A stretch of DNA of 64,000 nt from Burhinus oedicnemus (lineage: Eukaryota > Chordata > Aves > Charadriiformes > Burhinidae): positions 668,468 through 732,467 of the forward strand of contig VFFE01007510.1 of assembly GCA_008921705.1 (NCBI GenBank). The letters are read 5' to 3'. Of the stretch, positions 1 through 10,961 are shown piece by piece (within the stretch, counting starts at the first letter, position 1; each line of letters begins with the position of its first letter). Made by a program: the position numbers and the translations under genes. The notes under the pieces are model-generated. The model was not told the origin of the DNA and made no database searches. It saw only the letters and a program-made list of their open reading frames with translations.

Positions 1-710
1 TACTTCAAGGTGAATCTGTCCCTTTCTTTAAGAGCTCCATGGGGTAGGTCCAAAAAGCAAACTCCATTCAATAAAACAAAAACCAATGAATTCTATACGT
101 TACGATTGCAGTTATTCCCATCCTGTGTTAGAAGTAAAATTCTGGAGAAACATGGCGAGATGTTTCTTTAGCTTATACCCCAATAACCCTGCACAGTTTT
201 ATTCCTTCCTCCTGAGTGGTTGCATTCGCTCTGCCAGTGTTGCTCTTCTAAATCTCCCAGGTATTTGTTTTCCTCCTAGCAGTCCTCTTGACACTCTCTT
301 TGGAGCTGCACCTTTCATCCTCCTAATTAACACAACACTTTGATTCCACTGTTATGACATTTTGCAGATGGGTGGTAAGATTTGTAGCATGTGTCAAGAT
401 TCATTGACGGACTGAAAATTTGTCTCATTTAGTGAAATATTACAATTTTCTCTTCAATTTTATCATTTAACCTTACCATAAGCACTTGACGGTGGAGATG
501 AGGTGAATGATGTTACATGTTCCACAATTACCTAGTTGGAATGCATGAATTGGGCCTTATATATCCCATAGAACGTCAAAAGTTGCTATGACAAGTTAAA
601 ACTCATGCTTTGACACAAATATCAAGTCAGGTTTATTATTCTGGATATTAGTATCTCTCCCTTCAGTGCTAGGTTTTGCTAAAATGTACATAAAATTTAG
701 CATGCCTTTT
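1..710. other. intergenic, nothing recognised
   Basis: AT-rich sequence with only short chance open frames. I see no splice-flanked exon, RNA gene or repeat family that I recognise. By mammalian synteny it would lie 3' of VIP, on the side where FBXO5 is found, but no part of that gene is visible. Confidence 0.5.
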
Positions 711-2160
711 CACGGAATCATGGAATTTTCAGATTTGGAAGGCGCCTCCAGAGATCACCTAGTCCAACTCCCCTGCTGACACAGGAATGCCTACAGTACA
801 TTACTCAGGACCGTATCCAGGCAGGACAATGACCTCCCTCGACCTACTGGCCACACTCTTCCCTATGTAACCCAGGATTCCATTGGCCTTCCTGGCGACA
901 AGGGCACATTGCTGGCTCATGGATAACTTCCTATCTACCAGGACCCCCAGATCCTTCTCCTCAGAACTGCTTTCCAGCAGGTCCACCCCTAACCTATATA
1001 ATGCCCAGCATTCTTCCTCCCCAGGTGCAGGACCCTACACTTGCTCTTGTTGAACCTCATGAGGTTCTTCCCTGCCCAGCACTGCAGCCTGTCCAGGTCA
1101 CGCTGGATGGCAGCACAGCCCTCTGGGGTGTCAGCCACCCCTCCCAGTTTGGTATCATCAGTGAACTTACTGAGGATACACTCTGTCCCCTCATACAGGT
1201 CATTGATGAATATATTGAACAAGATCGGCCCGAGTATTGACCCCTGGGGGACACCACTGGTTACAGGCCTCCAACTTGACACTGCTCCATTAATCACAAC
1301 CCTCTGAGTTCTGTCACACAGCCAGCTCTCAATCCACCTCGCTGTCTTCCTCGTCTAGCCCACACTTCCTCAGCTTCCTAATAAGGATGTTATGGGAGGC
1401 AGTGTCAAAAGCCTTGCTGAAGTCAGGGTAGATGATGTCTACTGCTCTCCCTTCATCCAGCCAACCAGAAGGCTATCAGCCATAGAAGGCTATCAGATTG
1501 GTCAAGCATGATTTACCCTTGGTAAATCCATGTTGACCACTTCCAATAACTTCCTGTTCTTCAGCGTGTTTAGAGATGACATCCAGAACAAGTCACTCCA
1601 TTACCTTCCCAGGGACACAGGTAAGACTAACTGGCCTGTAGTTCCCTGGATCCTCCTTCTTCCCCTTTTTGAAGACTGGAGCGATGTTGGCCTTCCTCCA
1701 GTTCTCAGGCACCTCTCCTGTCCCCCATGACCTTCCAAAGATGATGGAGAGTGGTCTAGCAATAACATCTGCCAGCTCTCTCAGCACTCGCGGGTGCATC
1801 CTGTCAAGGCCCATGGACTTATGGATGTCCAGCTTGGCCAAGTGGTCTCTAACCCAGTCCTCCTCAACTGAGGGAAAATCTTCCTCTCTCCAGACCTTCA
1901 AGGTCTGGGATTCATGAGGGACAGCTTTAGCAGTGAAGACCCAAGAAAAGAAGGCATTCAGTAACTCCGCCTTCCCTGTGTCTTCCACCACTAGGGTGCC
2001 CATCTCATTCATCAGTGGGCCTACATTTTCTCTAGTCTTCCTTTTTCTGTTGATATACTGAAAGAACCTCTTCTTATTATCTTTAACCTCAGTGGCCAAG
2101 CTGAGTTCTGCTTGGGCTTTGGCCCCTCTAACTTTCCCCCTGCATAGCTTCACTACATCT
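711..2160 (-). mobile_element. CR1 LINE fragment, 5'-truncated, internally deleted
   Basis: A non-LTR retrotransposon of the CR1 family on the minus strand. The 3' end is marked by the degenerate CR1 tail around 711-780 (a GGAATCATGGAA motif and a 'cctagtccaactcccctgct' block). Minus-strand translation gives pieces of reverse transcriptase: 1593-2153 carries the [31 protein letters not shown] and [20 protein letters not shown] blocks of the fingers and palm; 989-1297 carries [16 protein letters not shown] and an F-T-D-D-T-K-L version of the catalytic FADD box; 801-986 carries [19 protein letters not shown]. The frames are interrupted between these pieces. At about 825 the coding sequence jumps from ASRSREVI straight into 3' UTR, so roughly the last 130-150 codons seen in other CR1 copies are missing. 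The upstream boundary is fuzzy, about 2160-2215. It is dead: no endonuclease domain, broken frames and an altered active-site box. Confidence 0.92.
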
Positions 2161-3675
2161 TGGTATTACTACTACATCTTTGTGTTCCTAGGCTGTCTTT
2201 TAGTCTTTTAGACTGTCTCTATTTGCTAACCCTCTGAAGAAGCTATTACAGTATTATTGTAGTTATTACAATGAGAGTATTAATTTTGTATTTTATAATA
2301 TAGATACATGATTTCCTAATAAGTGTGCCTTTTTTCTGTAACTCACTGCATCTCCATTGTAATAGAGAAAATACGTGTTCTAAGGTTCTGCAGTTTTCTG
2401 TGGAGAACAAAATATTGGGGAGATTAAACATTAGACATGGAAGACAAGCTCTTCCATCAGATGCCTTATTGTTAAACCAGAAATATATTTTAAAAAAGCA
2501 AATTCAGAAAAACAAATAAAAATTTCTGGAACTGTGGAGTCAAAAGTTTGATTGCTCCAATTTTTGTTACTTTCAGTTGGGTGAATGAACATTATGTATA
2601 TTGAAACAAAAAGTTCCATGTATGAAGATCATATGCAGCTTTGCTTCTGGTTATTTTTTTTCACTTACTTTTCTAAAGATTATTTACCACAGAAATCCTA
2701 ATAAAGTTCAAACTACACTGAAGAAAATTTCCAATTAAGTATGACAGCATCTATCTGTTAGTATCCTTCAAGTATTTCCAAAGCCACTTTTGCACTCAGA
2801 TTTCCATAATAAGCTAGGAATTGAGAGTGGACCACCATTAGAAGACCACTTTTCAAGAGAAGACTTCAAAATTACGTCTAATTTTTGTGAATCATTCATT
2901 GGCTTAGGCTAAAATAAATTCTGTCAAGGCTTGATAGAAGTAGCAATAATAGCATCTGATCTGTGCAAGCTGGTTTTCTTTTGACACGCAGTTGCCAATA
3001 TTCAAAAAATTTGCAAATCAGAAGGCTACATATTTATGAGAACTAGTCTCCATAAATCTCAAGTTTTATCATGTTTGAAACTTCCTTCTAAATGGGAACA
3101 GTAAACTTGTAAGTGAAACTTGTAAATCAGATTTATCACTGTCTATGTGTGCATATGTATGATATATAAATATACTTTAAATTCAAAATTGAACTTGTAA
3201 GTAGGTCTGATAAGTTTTTCTACTTCAAATTTCATCTCCTTCTAGGAGGTGGGAGGGGAGTCACGGGAGTGTCATGGCTGGTATCATGCATGAAGATGCG
3301 TGTCATATGTTGTGCATGCAGTACCGCACACTTTGCTTACTGCAATGGAACTATCAGTTCTTACAACAGTAAATGATTCTTTAGAAAATGATCCAATTGG
3401 TTAAATCTACAACTTTAATAAAATTCTGATTCACAGCAACAGAGAATCAGCTGCATATTTCCAGTTCCATACGAAGCTACAATGATATAAAGCTAAAGAA
3501 ATAAGGACTGAAGGCTTACTTGCTTGTCTTTCTAATATAACATAGTATACCTCTGTTAAAAAATAGTATCTTCCTCTATTACTATAGTAGAGGCAGCACT
3601 TACTGGGACCTCTGCTGGTCTGGGTACCTGTAGCATGTTTCAAACCAGAAATAGCTTGCCGTGATAATAAAATGA
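2161..3675. other. intergenic, nothing recognised
   Basis: AT-rich DNA between the CR1 fragment and the distal candidate end of the VIP 3' UTR. The first 50 bases may still be CR1. No exon, RNA gene or repeat could be supported. Confidence 0.45.
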
Positions 3676-3681
3676 TTTATT
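3676..3681 (-). promoter_or_regulatory. VIP: candidate distal VIP poly(A) signal (AATAAA)
   Basis: TTTATT on the plus strand reads AATAAA in the VIP sense. Use of this hexamer would give a 3' UTR of about 0.85 kb, in the range expected from mammalian VIP mRNAs, which have long 3' UTRs. Nearer AATAAA hexamers at 4250-4255 and 4373-4378 would give about 270 and 140 nt. The sequence alone does not decide among them. Confidence 0.35.
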
Positions 3682-4514
3682 GTCTGCATATTCTGTAAAT
3701 TACATTCATTCTGAAAAAATAGTAAGGTGTCTTCAGATCTATTTTATATATAAGCAATAGTTTCATCATCAAAGCTACAGACAATTAAATGTAGAATAAC
3801 GGGTGACTTTAGGCATCAAACGAATCAAAGGATAGCATTCTTCTTTGTGTGCTTTGTCAGCTCCAAAGCATCCAAAACATAACTGAAAATAAAGGACACA
3901 TTTCTGGTCCTAATATGATTTTTATATTTTGAAATATTAAAATGTGAACAAGAAGGTAAGGTCCTGTCAGAAGTCAAATAATATTTAATGCTTTTTCATT
4001 TTCTCTAGTTGCTTGGTAAGCTGCTAGAAAAGCATTCCCTTTTGCTCGGCAGTAACCTTCAGAGGTCTTTGTGATGCAGTTTTACAAGCTTCACACATTC
4101 TTTTCCTCATTTTTACCCTTGTTTACGAAGCTATCTGAAATGTATCCATATTATCATAGAGGCTTATCTGAAATTGTACCACACCTAAAATAAGCCAATT
4201 AATTAGTAATGATGGGCTCTTTTCAGCTGCACACTCATTTTCAAATGAATTTATTGAAGTAAAGGATTTACAGCATATGGACTCACAGACTTCTCATGAG
4301 TTAAACTGGCATCCATATGTACAGCTTTCAGTAGAGAACTCTAGAGTAATATTTACAATGTAAATATCAACTTTTATTACATAAGAAACAAATATATCAC
4401 AACTTTCACTTCACAACATATTTGTTCTGGTTTGATGACTAAAGTCATCTCTTTGAAATACTATGTGGAACTCAAAAATAACTTGTTCTTGTCATAGACT
4501 TTACCAGGTGTCCT
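3676..4514 (-). other. VIP: VIP 3' UTR (extent uncertain)
   Basis: Sequence after the VIP stop codon in the last exon. It is AT-rich, as expected of a neuropeptide 3' UTR, and holds three AATAAA hexamers in the sense orientation (4373-4378, 4250-4255 and 3676-3681). The 5' edge is firm because the stop codon is at 4515-4517. The 3' edge is a guess between these signals. Confidence 0.5.
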
Positions 4515-4523
4515 TCAGAGGTC
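4515..4523 (-). CDS. VIP: VIP exon 7 coding part: Asp-Leu-stop
   Basis: After CTTTGCTTTTCAG the exon opens GAC CTC TGA, giving the terminal DL of the avian precursor and the stop at 4515-4517. Only nine coding bases lie here, so ORF finders cannot see it. The phase matches the end of exon 6 exactly. Confidence 0.9.
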   Translation of the reverse strand, partial: DL

Positions 4524-7500
4524 CTGAAAAGCAAAGGAGAAATATGTTTTAAAAGCCATTTTCGTAAGCAGTTGCATCACAAGGTGTATAAAAACAGACA
4601 GCGGACAAGAAGTAACACTTGCTATAAAACAATTGCTGTGCTTGGGGCTGACAAGCATGGGACGGAGCTATTCGCAGGAGCTCGGTGGGCATCACAGCCA
4701 GCAGACAAGGCTGTAGGATGAGGAAGAAAGGTTGAAGGATTAGGCAAAAATGTTACTGCACATTGGCCTATAGTGCAGAACAGCTCACTTTGAAAACAAC
4801 TGTGTTCTTGAAATGGATACACGAATTCAGGTTTATTGCTGCACACTACATCACCAACTGGGCACTGCTATAAAATGGCCAGTAGCAGTCAATACTGAGT
4901 AAGCGGTTCACCTATAGGGAGATCTGGACCATCAGTACAGTCCATAAAAAAAGGAAAGGACTGAAAATATTTCCAGGAAGACACCTACCACCCGCTGCAC
5001 CACTACTCTCTCTCACTTAGTCAATGCCAGAAGTTTTAGAAGGTCCAAAATCCAGGAGCAGATATTTTTGCAATAATCTTGTCTAGAAAGAACACTTCTT
5101 TCCTGAATCCCATCACATACAAATTGTTTTGTTCCTTGAGGCACAAACAGTTTATGTCCTTTCTAATTTTTGGGAACTTTACAGGAACTGCTACATTTGC
5201 GGAAAGGAAAAGAACACCTTCTTTCAGTCTTGGAAGGAAACAACAGGTTGGAGAAATGTCTTTTCTTTTATGCCCCCCCCAAAAAAGGTTATCTTCAAGA
5301 GTACCCTTTTTTCTTACTTACTTGCAGTTGAGACACAGCTGAATGCCAAAACCCATCCTATCATCAATTTCATAACACACTTTTGAGAAGGCCAGGCCCA
5401 ATTCCCTTCTATGTTAACCTTTCAATTTTATGTCCCTACAAGTGCTGTGATGTAGAACGGTTTCCATTTCAGGAAACCAAAGAATGTATTTGTGAATAAT
5501 TTTAGAAAAATACTAGTAGCTGAATTGAGAACAGTAACCGCAATATTTGCATGTCAGACTATCCCTCTGCAGCACACCTTAGATAGGAGATTAGTGCCTT
5601 CTTAATTCTTAGGGTTCATGTTGCTGATCCTCTTAGTTCTAGGGGCAACTCCCTTCTAATGAAATGGATGTTAAACAAAATGTGCAGCTTTTTTTTTTTT
5701 TTTAATTAAAAGAAATATCTTTGAGTTTGTTCTCGGAAGAAATAATAATCTTTGTAATTAAAAATGAGTCAATTCTAGTTTTATGCTGCAGTGCATAAAA
5801 CACAAGTTGAAATACCCAAGTGAGTTAGGTGCATTATTAACAGTGCCATTTAATTAGGAATTTTCAATAACAGAAATAATGGGATAACTTAATTACTGTT
5901 ATTAAAAAGATTATTATATTCAGACACAATCCCTATAGAAACATGCAGCGTCTCTTGCAACATGGCTCTTTCCTAGATGATTCTACTTTTCTGACAGGCC
6001 ACACTTCATGTATGATTAATCTCATTGTATGGGTCAAGTCAAGTAACAGATAGCAAGAGGAAAGAAAATCTGGGCATACCAGTGGGAGGTGGCTCAGCAG
6101 CTCATCTACAGAATCATAGTTTTCTGAAAAGGAAGGTTCAAGACGTTCTGCTTCATCTCGAAGTTTGGCGGGGTTTAGCTCTTCCTGGCTGTTGTGGATC
6201 AGAAACAAGTTTTATTGCTCTCCGAAGAAAAAGCAAACAAGCAAGCAAAGCCTTCTAAGTGTAGCTATTGCACGTTTTGTTACACTTATACCAGAGTGTT
6301 ATAAATCACATGAAATAATGTTTAACAGGTGAAGAGACATGATAATTTAAAAGCAGTTGTCTAAATAAGTGAATATACAAACAGAATATAAGTTTTACAA
6401 AAACACATGCTGGCACTTCTCACCTATACTGATTAGGTCTTTCTGGGACTCGTGAATTTTCATTTTTTGTACTTAGTTAAAAGCAAATTTTCAACAAATA
6501 GTGCATTTTCTTTATAAAATTTTTGTTCATGTTCAATAGCTCTGTGGATTTTTCTTTAAGAGGCCTTTTTAATAAATAAAACCATTTAAGAATCTGTCAG
6601 AAGCTTTTTAAAATTGCCAGATGCTGTCTCCTCTTTATTCTTTCATTCTAATCTGATTGTAGTGTCTGTTCCAGTCTGGAAAAAAACGCTGTCTGTATTT
6701 GAAAACCATGTTATAAACTACGTTAGAAAGTCATTAATGTTCATTGCCTTTTGTTTATCATCTCTGTATACATATGTGGGTACAAATCTTTTCTGTCTTA
6801 ATACTATACAAGTATGGAAACAATATATTTGCTTTCTTGTAGTACCTTCTTTTTCCAGTTAAAACTGAGTTTAAGTATTTCTTCACAGCCATTTGCTTTC
6901 GAAAGCGGCTGTAGTTGTCAGTGAAGACAGCGTCAGAGTGGCGTTTGACAGGACTGTCCTGGGAGCTGGCAATACAACAATTACAAAGAAAAAATTAATA
7001 GACGATGTCCATTTAAAAGAAGATACCATTAAATGAGCGAAACAATGTTTACAATGTTGATTTGCTAAATAAAATCAAATTTTCATTTTAGCGTTCATTT
7101 TCAACTATAACTTTGAATCTTCTGTTGAAAAGATGCCACTGCTTCTATTGCTTACTACGTATTTTAGTAACAAGGATCAAATTCTAAGGATCAGTATTCA
7201 GACCTTTTGGGCACACCTTCCACTGATTCCTTTCTCCTGCTCAACTTGGCCATGGCCCATGCAATTAGGATCCATACTCAATGATTTCTAGAGTCCCTGT
7301 CCCAGGGATTCTGCAGGATCAAGTGTCCGAGTGTGAATTTCACGACTCCCTCCTGTCTGTTCTCATAGCCCAGGTTACTCTTTTTAATAAACTGACTTTA
7401 TTCTGATTTCTGTCATTTGCATAAATATATTTCAGTACAATGCCAAGGTGCAGGCTGGTTTAAGTCACAGTAAGCTCTTAAAGGACCTGGTCACTGTTCA

Positions 7501-10500
7501 TATTACACACAGTGAGGACGGAGCCTGCCTCTGAGGAAAGTAAGAGTGTAGCATCACATACACAGCTACAAATGCTTGTTTTAATGCGGTATCAGGAGAC
7601 AAAACACACCTTGTGAAATCCAAACTTGGAGGCCTATTTTTCATTCATGATCTTGGGAAGCCTTGGTGTGTTCTGCTTTAAATGATCTATGTTAGTTTAT
7701 AGCGTATGAGAAACTGGCACTACATGTTCTGGAACAAAGGCAGCATTGACATAAACGCAGAACGTAATTTTCACTCAGCTTTGGAGCATATGAAGTAGGC
7801 ACTCAAAGGAACCGTCGTATTGGGTCAGACCAAAGTATTCTACTGTTCCATTCCCAAGAGTGCTCAGTAGCTGCTGCTTAGGAGTAAGAAAGCAATGGAA
7901 GTATACAGTGATCCTTCCCAGCATCCTGCAACCATTACTTTATGAACGTCCTGGTCTGGGAGTTGCATCCAGATCCCTTGTCTACAGATTTGCCTCGTTC
8001 TTTTACAAATCCTTCTACAGTACAGATCTCCCAAACATCTGGCAATACATTTCATGGTAGGAAAAAAGTAATTCCTTTTTGTTTTCACTGTAAACTAATC
8101 ATTTCTTAATTTCACTGAGCATCCCCCTGTTGTTATGTAAGTACTGAGTAATCAATCAGTTTGTATGCACTCTTGTCATTCATCTGCCAAGCTAGCAAAA
8201 ACACTATGAGATAAAAAAATTAGCAAATTGACATGATAATCATTATAATATTGCCAGTATTTATTATCCGTGCTATGTGCAGTGTCTGTTGCTCTACCCT
8301 CACAGCTGTATCAGGAATAAATAGTAACATGTTCATTTAGTAACAAATACCACAAAGTTGTTTTATAGGATTTTCAGGTCCCCCGTTATTATATCAGTTT
8401 TTCTTTCATTATCTCTAAATCGCAAAAATGAGAACTTAGGTATAAAAGGGTAAAAAATTGCCAATGAAGCCAGCTAGGAAAAAACTCTACCTAATGTAAG
8501 TGTCACCTCACCTAACTCGTTTTCTAATAAGCGAATGCAGATATCTCTTCACAGCAAGTTTAGCCAAAAGATGGCTGTAGACACTGGTGAAAATTCCATC
8601 AGCATGCCTTGCATTTCTGAAATGGACAATAAATAAACTCTACAATACAACCTGGGTTCATATCATTTTGATAACTTTCACTTTGTAAACACACTGCTTT
8701 CCTTAAGTTATCTATTGTATATATTAAATTAAGCTAATTTCATAAAACAACTTCCAGATTTTCACAATACGCTCCTTAGCCCTTCCTGGGAAGTGAATAA
8801 ATTCATCATGCCAGAATGGCAATGCAATCAATATTTCTGCAGACATTCCTACTGCTACCCATATTCAACCAGAAGCCATGTGGGGTTTTTTTCTGTAATT
8901 GATTCTTAAGGATGAATTTCTCAGTTTGAAAATGTGATCAATCTTTTGGCATAATTCAAATACTGCATCATCATTTGTATTTATGATAGTAAAGAAACTC
9001 ACCTATCAATAATTCTGGACAGATCAAAATAGAATTTCTCATTTTCAGGTAGCGTGTTCTGCAAAATGTCTGATTCAGACTTTAATGACCCGTGGGGATG
9101 GTCAGGTTCACTGGCTCCATCAAACGGCATTCTGTTTCCCAATCTGTTGGAGAGCAAAACCATGCGAAGTGCAGTTAGCTGAGGACATGCAACACTTCAC
9201 TGCAACTTACACTCTGGTTTGTGTCAAAATGCACATCTGCCTACTTTAATCTTTAAGGCATTTTAAAGTAGTCTGGATGAAATAAAAATCACGTTCAGAT
9301 ATAATCCATGCCCAGTGATAGAGTAATCGACATAACAGATCCTTCTCTCCAATGCATGTTTTCTAGATAGATGTTGTCATTGCACACAATTTATTCCAGT
9401 GAACAGTGCATAATGTATGGCAATTACAGCTCAAGTGACAACCATGAAGCTTTTCATAACAACTATATTTTATATAAATGATGGATGGAATTACCAGCCT
9501 CCACCCATGCAAAGTGAAAACAGTTCCTGTGAAGTACTTACCTTGCAATTAAGACCTAAAATGTGCATTGAAATGCAGTGTGAAATAGTTCTTAGGCCTT
9601 CTCTAAAGAAAGTAAATACACCCTCAAGAACTTCAAACTAAATATGAAGTGCAGTCACGTATTTCTATGTGTTTTTATTCCCTCATGTTTAGATTAATTT
9701 GCTAGTCGCAAGTTAAAAAAGGTTCACATTTAATCTTTTAAAATGTATCACAGCAACTGCTCTCTATAAACCAATTTACAGTTACTTCACATTTTCATAA
9801 ACTGCTGTTTCTTATGATATGTCATATTTTATCCAGGGCAATCTGACTGCATAGCAGTAGTTTGGCATCAGACGTTTCTTCTAGCTGCTATTATGTTCTG
9901 TGGCAGGCAACAGGCTCCCATGGCTATAGTAAACCCCTGCATGTGGTGATGTGCAAAAATCACATACTAAGACTAGGATAGGCTATTGTTCTTGTAATTT
10001 TACAGTCATTATAGCTACTAGTACTACTTATATATTTGAAGCATGTAAGACTTCTGTCTGGTAAAAAAAAAAAATTAAGTTGTTGTGTAAAATAAACCAA
10101 CTCAAGTCACACCTTTTGAAAATTGGTCACTATGCTGCTTTGCTATACCATTTTCCTGTGGTCTTTTTACACTTTATGTTCCTCCCACCTAACTGTAAAA
10201 TGTACGTTTCGGCCATCTGATTTACTTTAGTTACACAACTAATAACAACTTTAACAATTCAAAGCATGCAGCAGGACAAAACCTACACACCAGTCCATAC
10301 GGACCACTTCCCCTCATTCATGATTTAGGAATTTTTAACGTGTTCGGATTTGCCCATGTACGTCTCTGCTTTTTAGAAGATGCATCCGCCCAGCTGAACT
10401 TGGGAGATAAAGGTCCTTCCCCACAAGGAAAGCCCAGACTGTTTGGCTGGACACGCATCGTGTCCCGGAGCCCGTTTTAACACACATCCTCTACGCCACC

Positions 10501-10952
10501 CACACATGGGTGGTCACGGCTAGCCGGCTCGTGGGGTAGCGTGGCTGCTGCTGCCTCTGAGGGTGCATCTGTGTCTCGGGGGGGGCTTTTAAAGGGCGGG
10601 TTCGGCGGGGACCGGCTGGGCTCGGCCCCGCACGCTTGGCCGAAGCCGCAAGCGCGGAGATGCCGGCCCGCCACTTCCCCAGCAAAGCCCCCCGGCAGGG
10701 AGCGCCGCACCGTGCGCTTGTTGGCAGAGGGCAGCGGAAGACCGGCGCTTGTCACAGCCCCCTCGGTCTCCCCGCGGAGGGCAAGCCCGGGGGCGCGTCG
10801 GGGAGCGGGGCGCGGCGCGGCGCGGAGCGCGGCCCTTACCGCGGGACGGCGGGGAAGGCGGCCCCCCGGGGGGGCAGCGCCCGCGCCCGCCAGCAGAGGG
10901 CGCTGAGGAGGGCGAGGGCGAGGAGGCGCGGGGAGGCGCCGCGGTGCTCCAT
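4515..10952 (-). CDS. VIP: prepro-VIP / PHI neuropeptide precursor (6 coding exons)
   Basis: Precursor of vasoactive intestinal peptide and peptide histidine-isoleucine, secreted peptides of the secretin/glucagon family. VIP acts on the class B receptors VPAC1 and VPAC2; in birds it is the main hypothalamic prolactin-releasing factor. Coding segments, in order: 10952-10840, 9143-9003, 8616-8512, 6965-6846, 6188-6080 and 4523-4515. All introns are GT/AG and the join gives 198 codons plus TGA. Residues 1-25 are a signal peptide (hydrophobic [12 protein letters not shown], predicted cleavage after ARA). PHI is 89-115 ([14 protein letters not shown]...YLHSLI) after a single Arg. VIP is 129-156 ([15 protein letters not shown]...KKYLNSVLT), flanked by KR and by GKR, whose Gly donates the C-terminal amide. 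Relative to human VIP it has the avian-type S11, F13, V26 and T28. The tail 160-198 ends in [11 protein letters not shown]. The frame is intact with no sign of decay. Confidence 0.97.
6080..6188 (-). CDS. VIP: VIP exon 6: C-terminal propeptide
   Basis: 109 nt. It starts in phase 2, completing Ser-160 of GKR-S, and ends in phase 0 at CCACTG|GTATGC. It encodes [20 protein letters not shown], then [16 protein letters not shown]. This acidic C-terminal peptide is longer than the mammalian one (SSEGESPDFPEELEK) and is the avian form. Reading on past the donor gives VCPDFLSSC and so on, which is intron. Confidence 0.94.
6846..6965 (-). CDS. VIP: VIP exon 5: mature VIP
   Basis: 120 nt, phase 2 at both ends. 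It encodes the spacer SQDSPV, the dibasic KR, all 28 residues of VIP and GKR. The acceptor is TATTGCCAG. The donor reads GAAG|GTACTA, which matches consensus only at the GT and the preceding G and is weaker than the other donors of the gene. Confidence 0.97.
7800..8060. repeat. ancient degenerate interspersed repeat in VIP intron 4
   Basis: It contains 'tgggtcagaccaaag' and 'gtatacagtgatccttccc', motifs I associate with an old repeat scattered through reptile and bird genomes (probably the 3' part of an old CR1-like LINE). The copy is heavily decayed. The family assignment is from memory of the motif; orientation is not assigned. Confidence 0.4.
8512..8616 (-). CDS. VIP: VIP exon 4: PHI peptide
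   Basis: 105 nt, phase 2 at both ends, so skipping it keeps the frame. It encodes NAR, the 27-residue PHI ([18 protein letters not shown] followed by VKRYLHSLI) and then RKRV. The basic site after Ile-115 is R-K-R, not the G-K-R of mammals, so no glycine is available for amidation. Established work on chicken reports VIP transcripts that omit the PHI exon; the exon phases here allow this. The acceptor is TTTCAG and the donor is GTGAGG. Confidence 0.95.
9003..9143 (-). CDS. VIP: VIP exon 3: N-terminal spacer propeptide
   Basis: 141 nt, phase 2 at both ends. Residues 39-84 read [13 protein letters not shown], then an acidic spacer with [20 protein letters not shown] and SRIID. The equivalent mammalian spacer (LGDRIPFEGANEPD...) aligns. 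The acceptor is CCAACAG and the donor is GTGAGT. It carries no known bioactive peptide. Confidence 0.93.
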
Positions 10953-10961
10953 GGCCGCCAC
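10840..10961 (-). CDS. VIP: VIP exon 2: start codon and signal peptide
   Basis: Begins after a CCTCCGCAG acceptor with nine untranslated bases, then ATG at 10950-10952 in a GGCCATGG (Kozak-like) context. It encodes MEHRGASPR, then the hydrophobic core [12 protein letters not shown], then RARA and the start of the propeptide ([12 protein letters not shown]). It ends in CCGCG before GTAAGG, phase 2, so Arg-38 is split with exon 3. It lies inside the CpG island and is about 70% GC or more, unlike the other exons. Confidence 0.95.

Noticed and set aside
5933..6208. 91-codon minus frame as a stand-alone gene
   Set aside because: Its middle is VIP exon 6; the beginning and end are read-through into introns 6 and 5.
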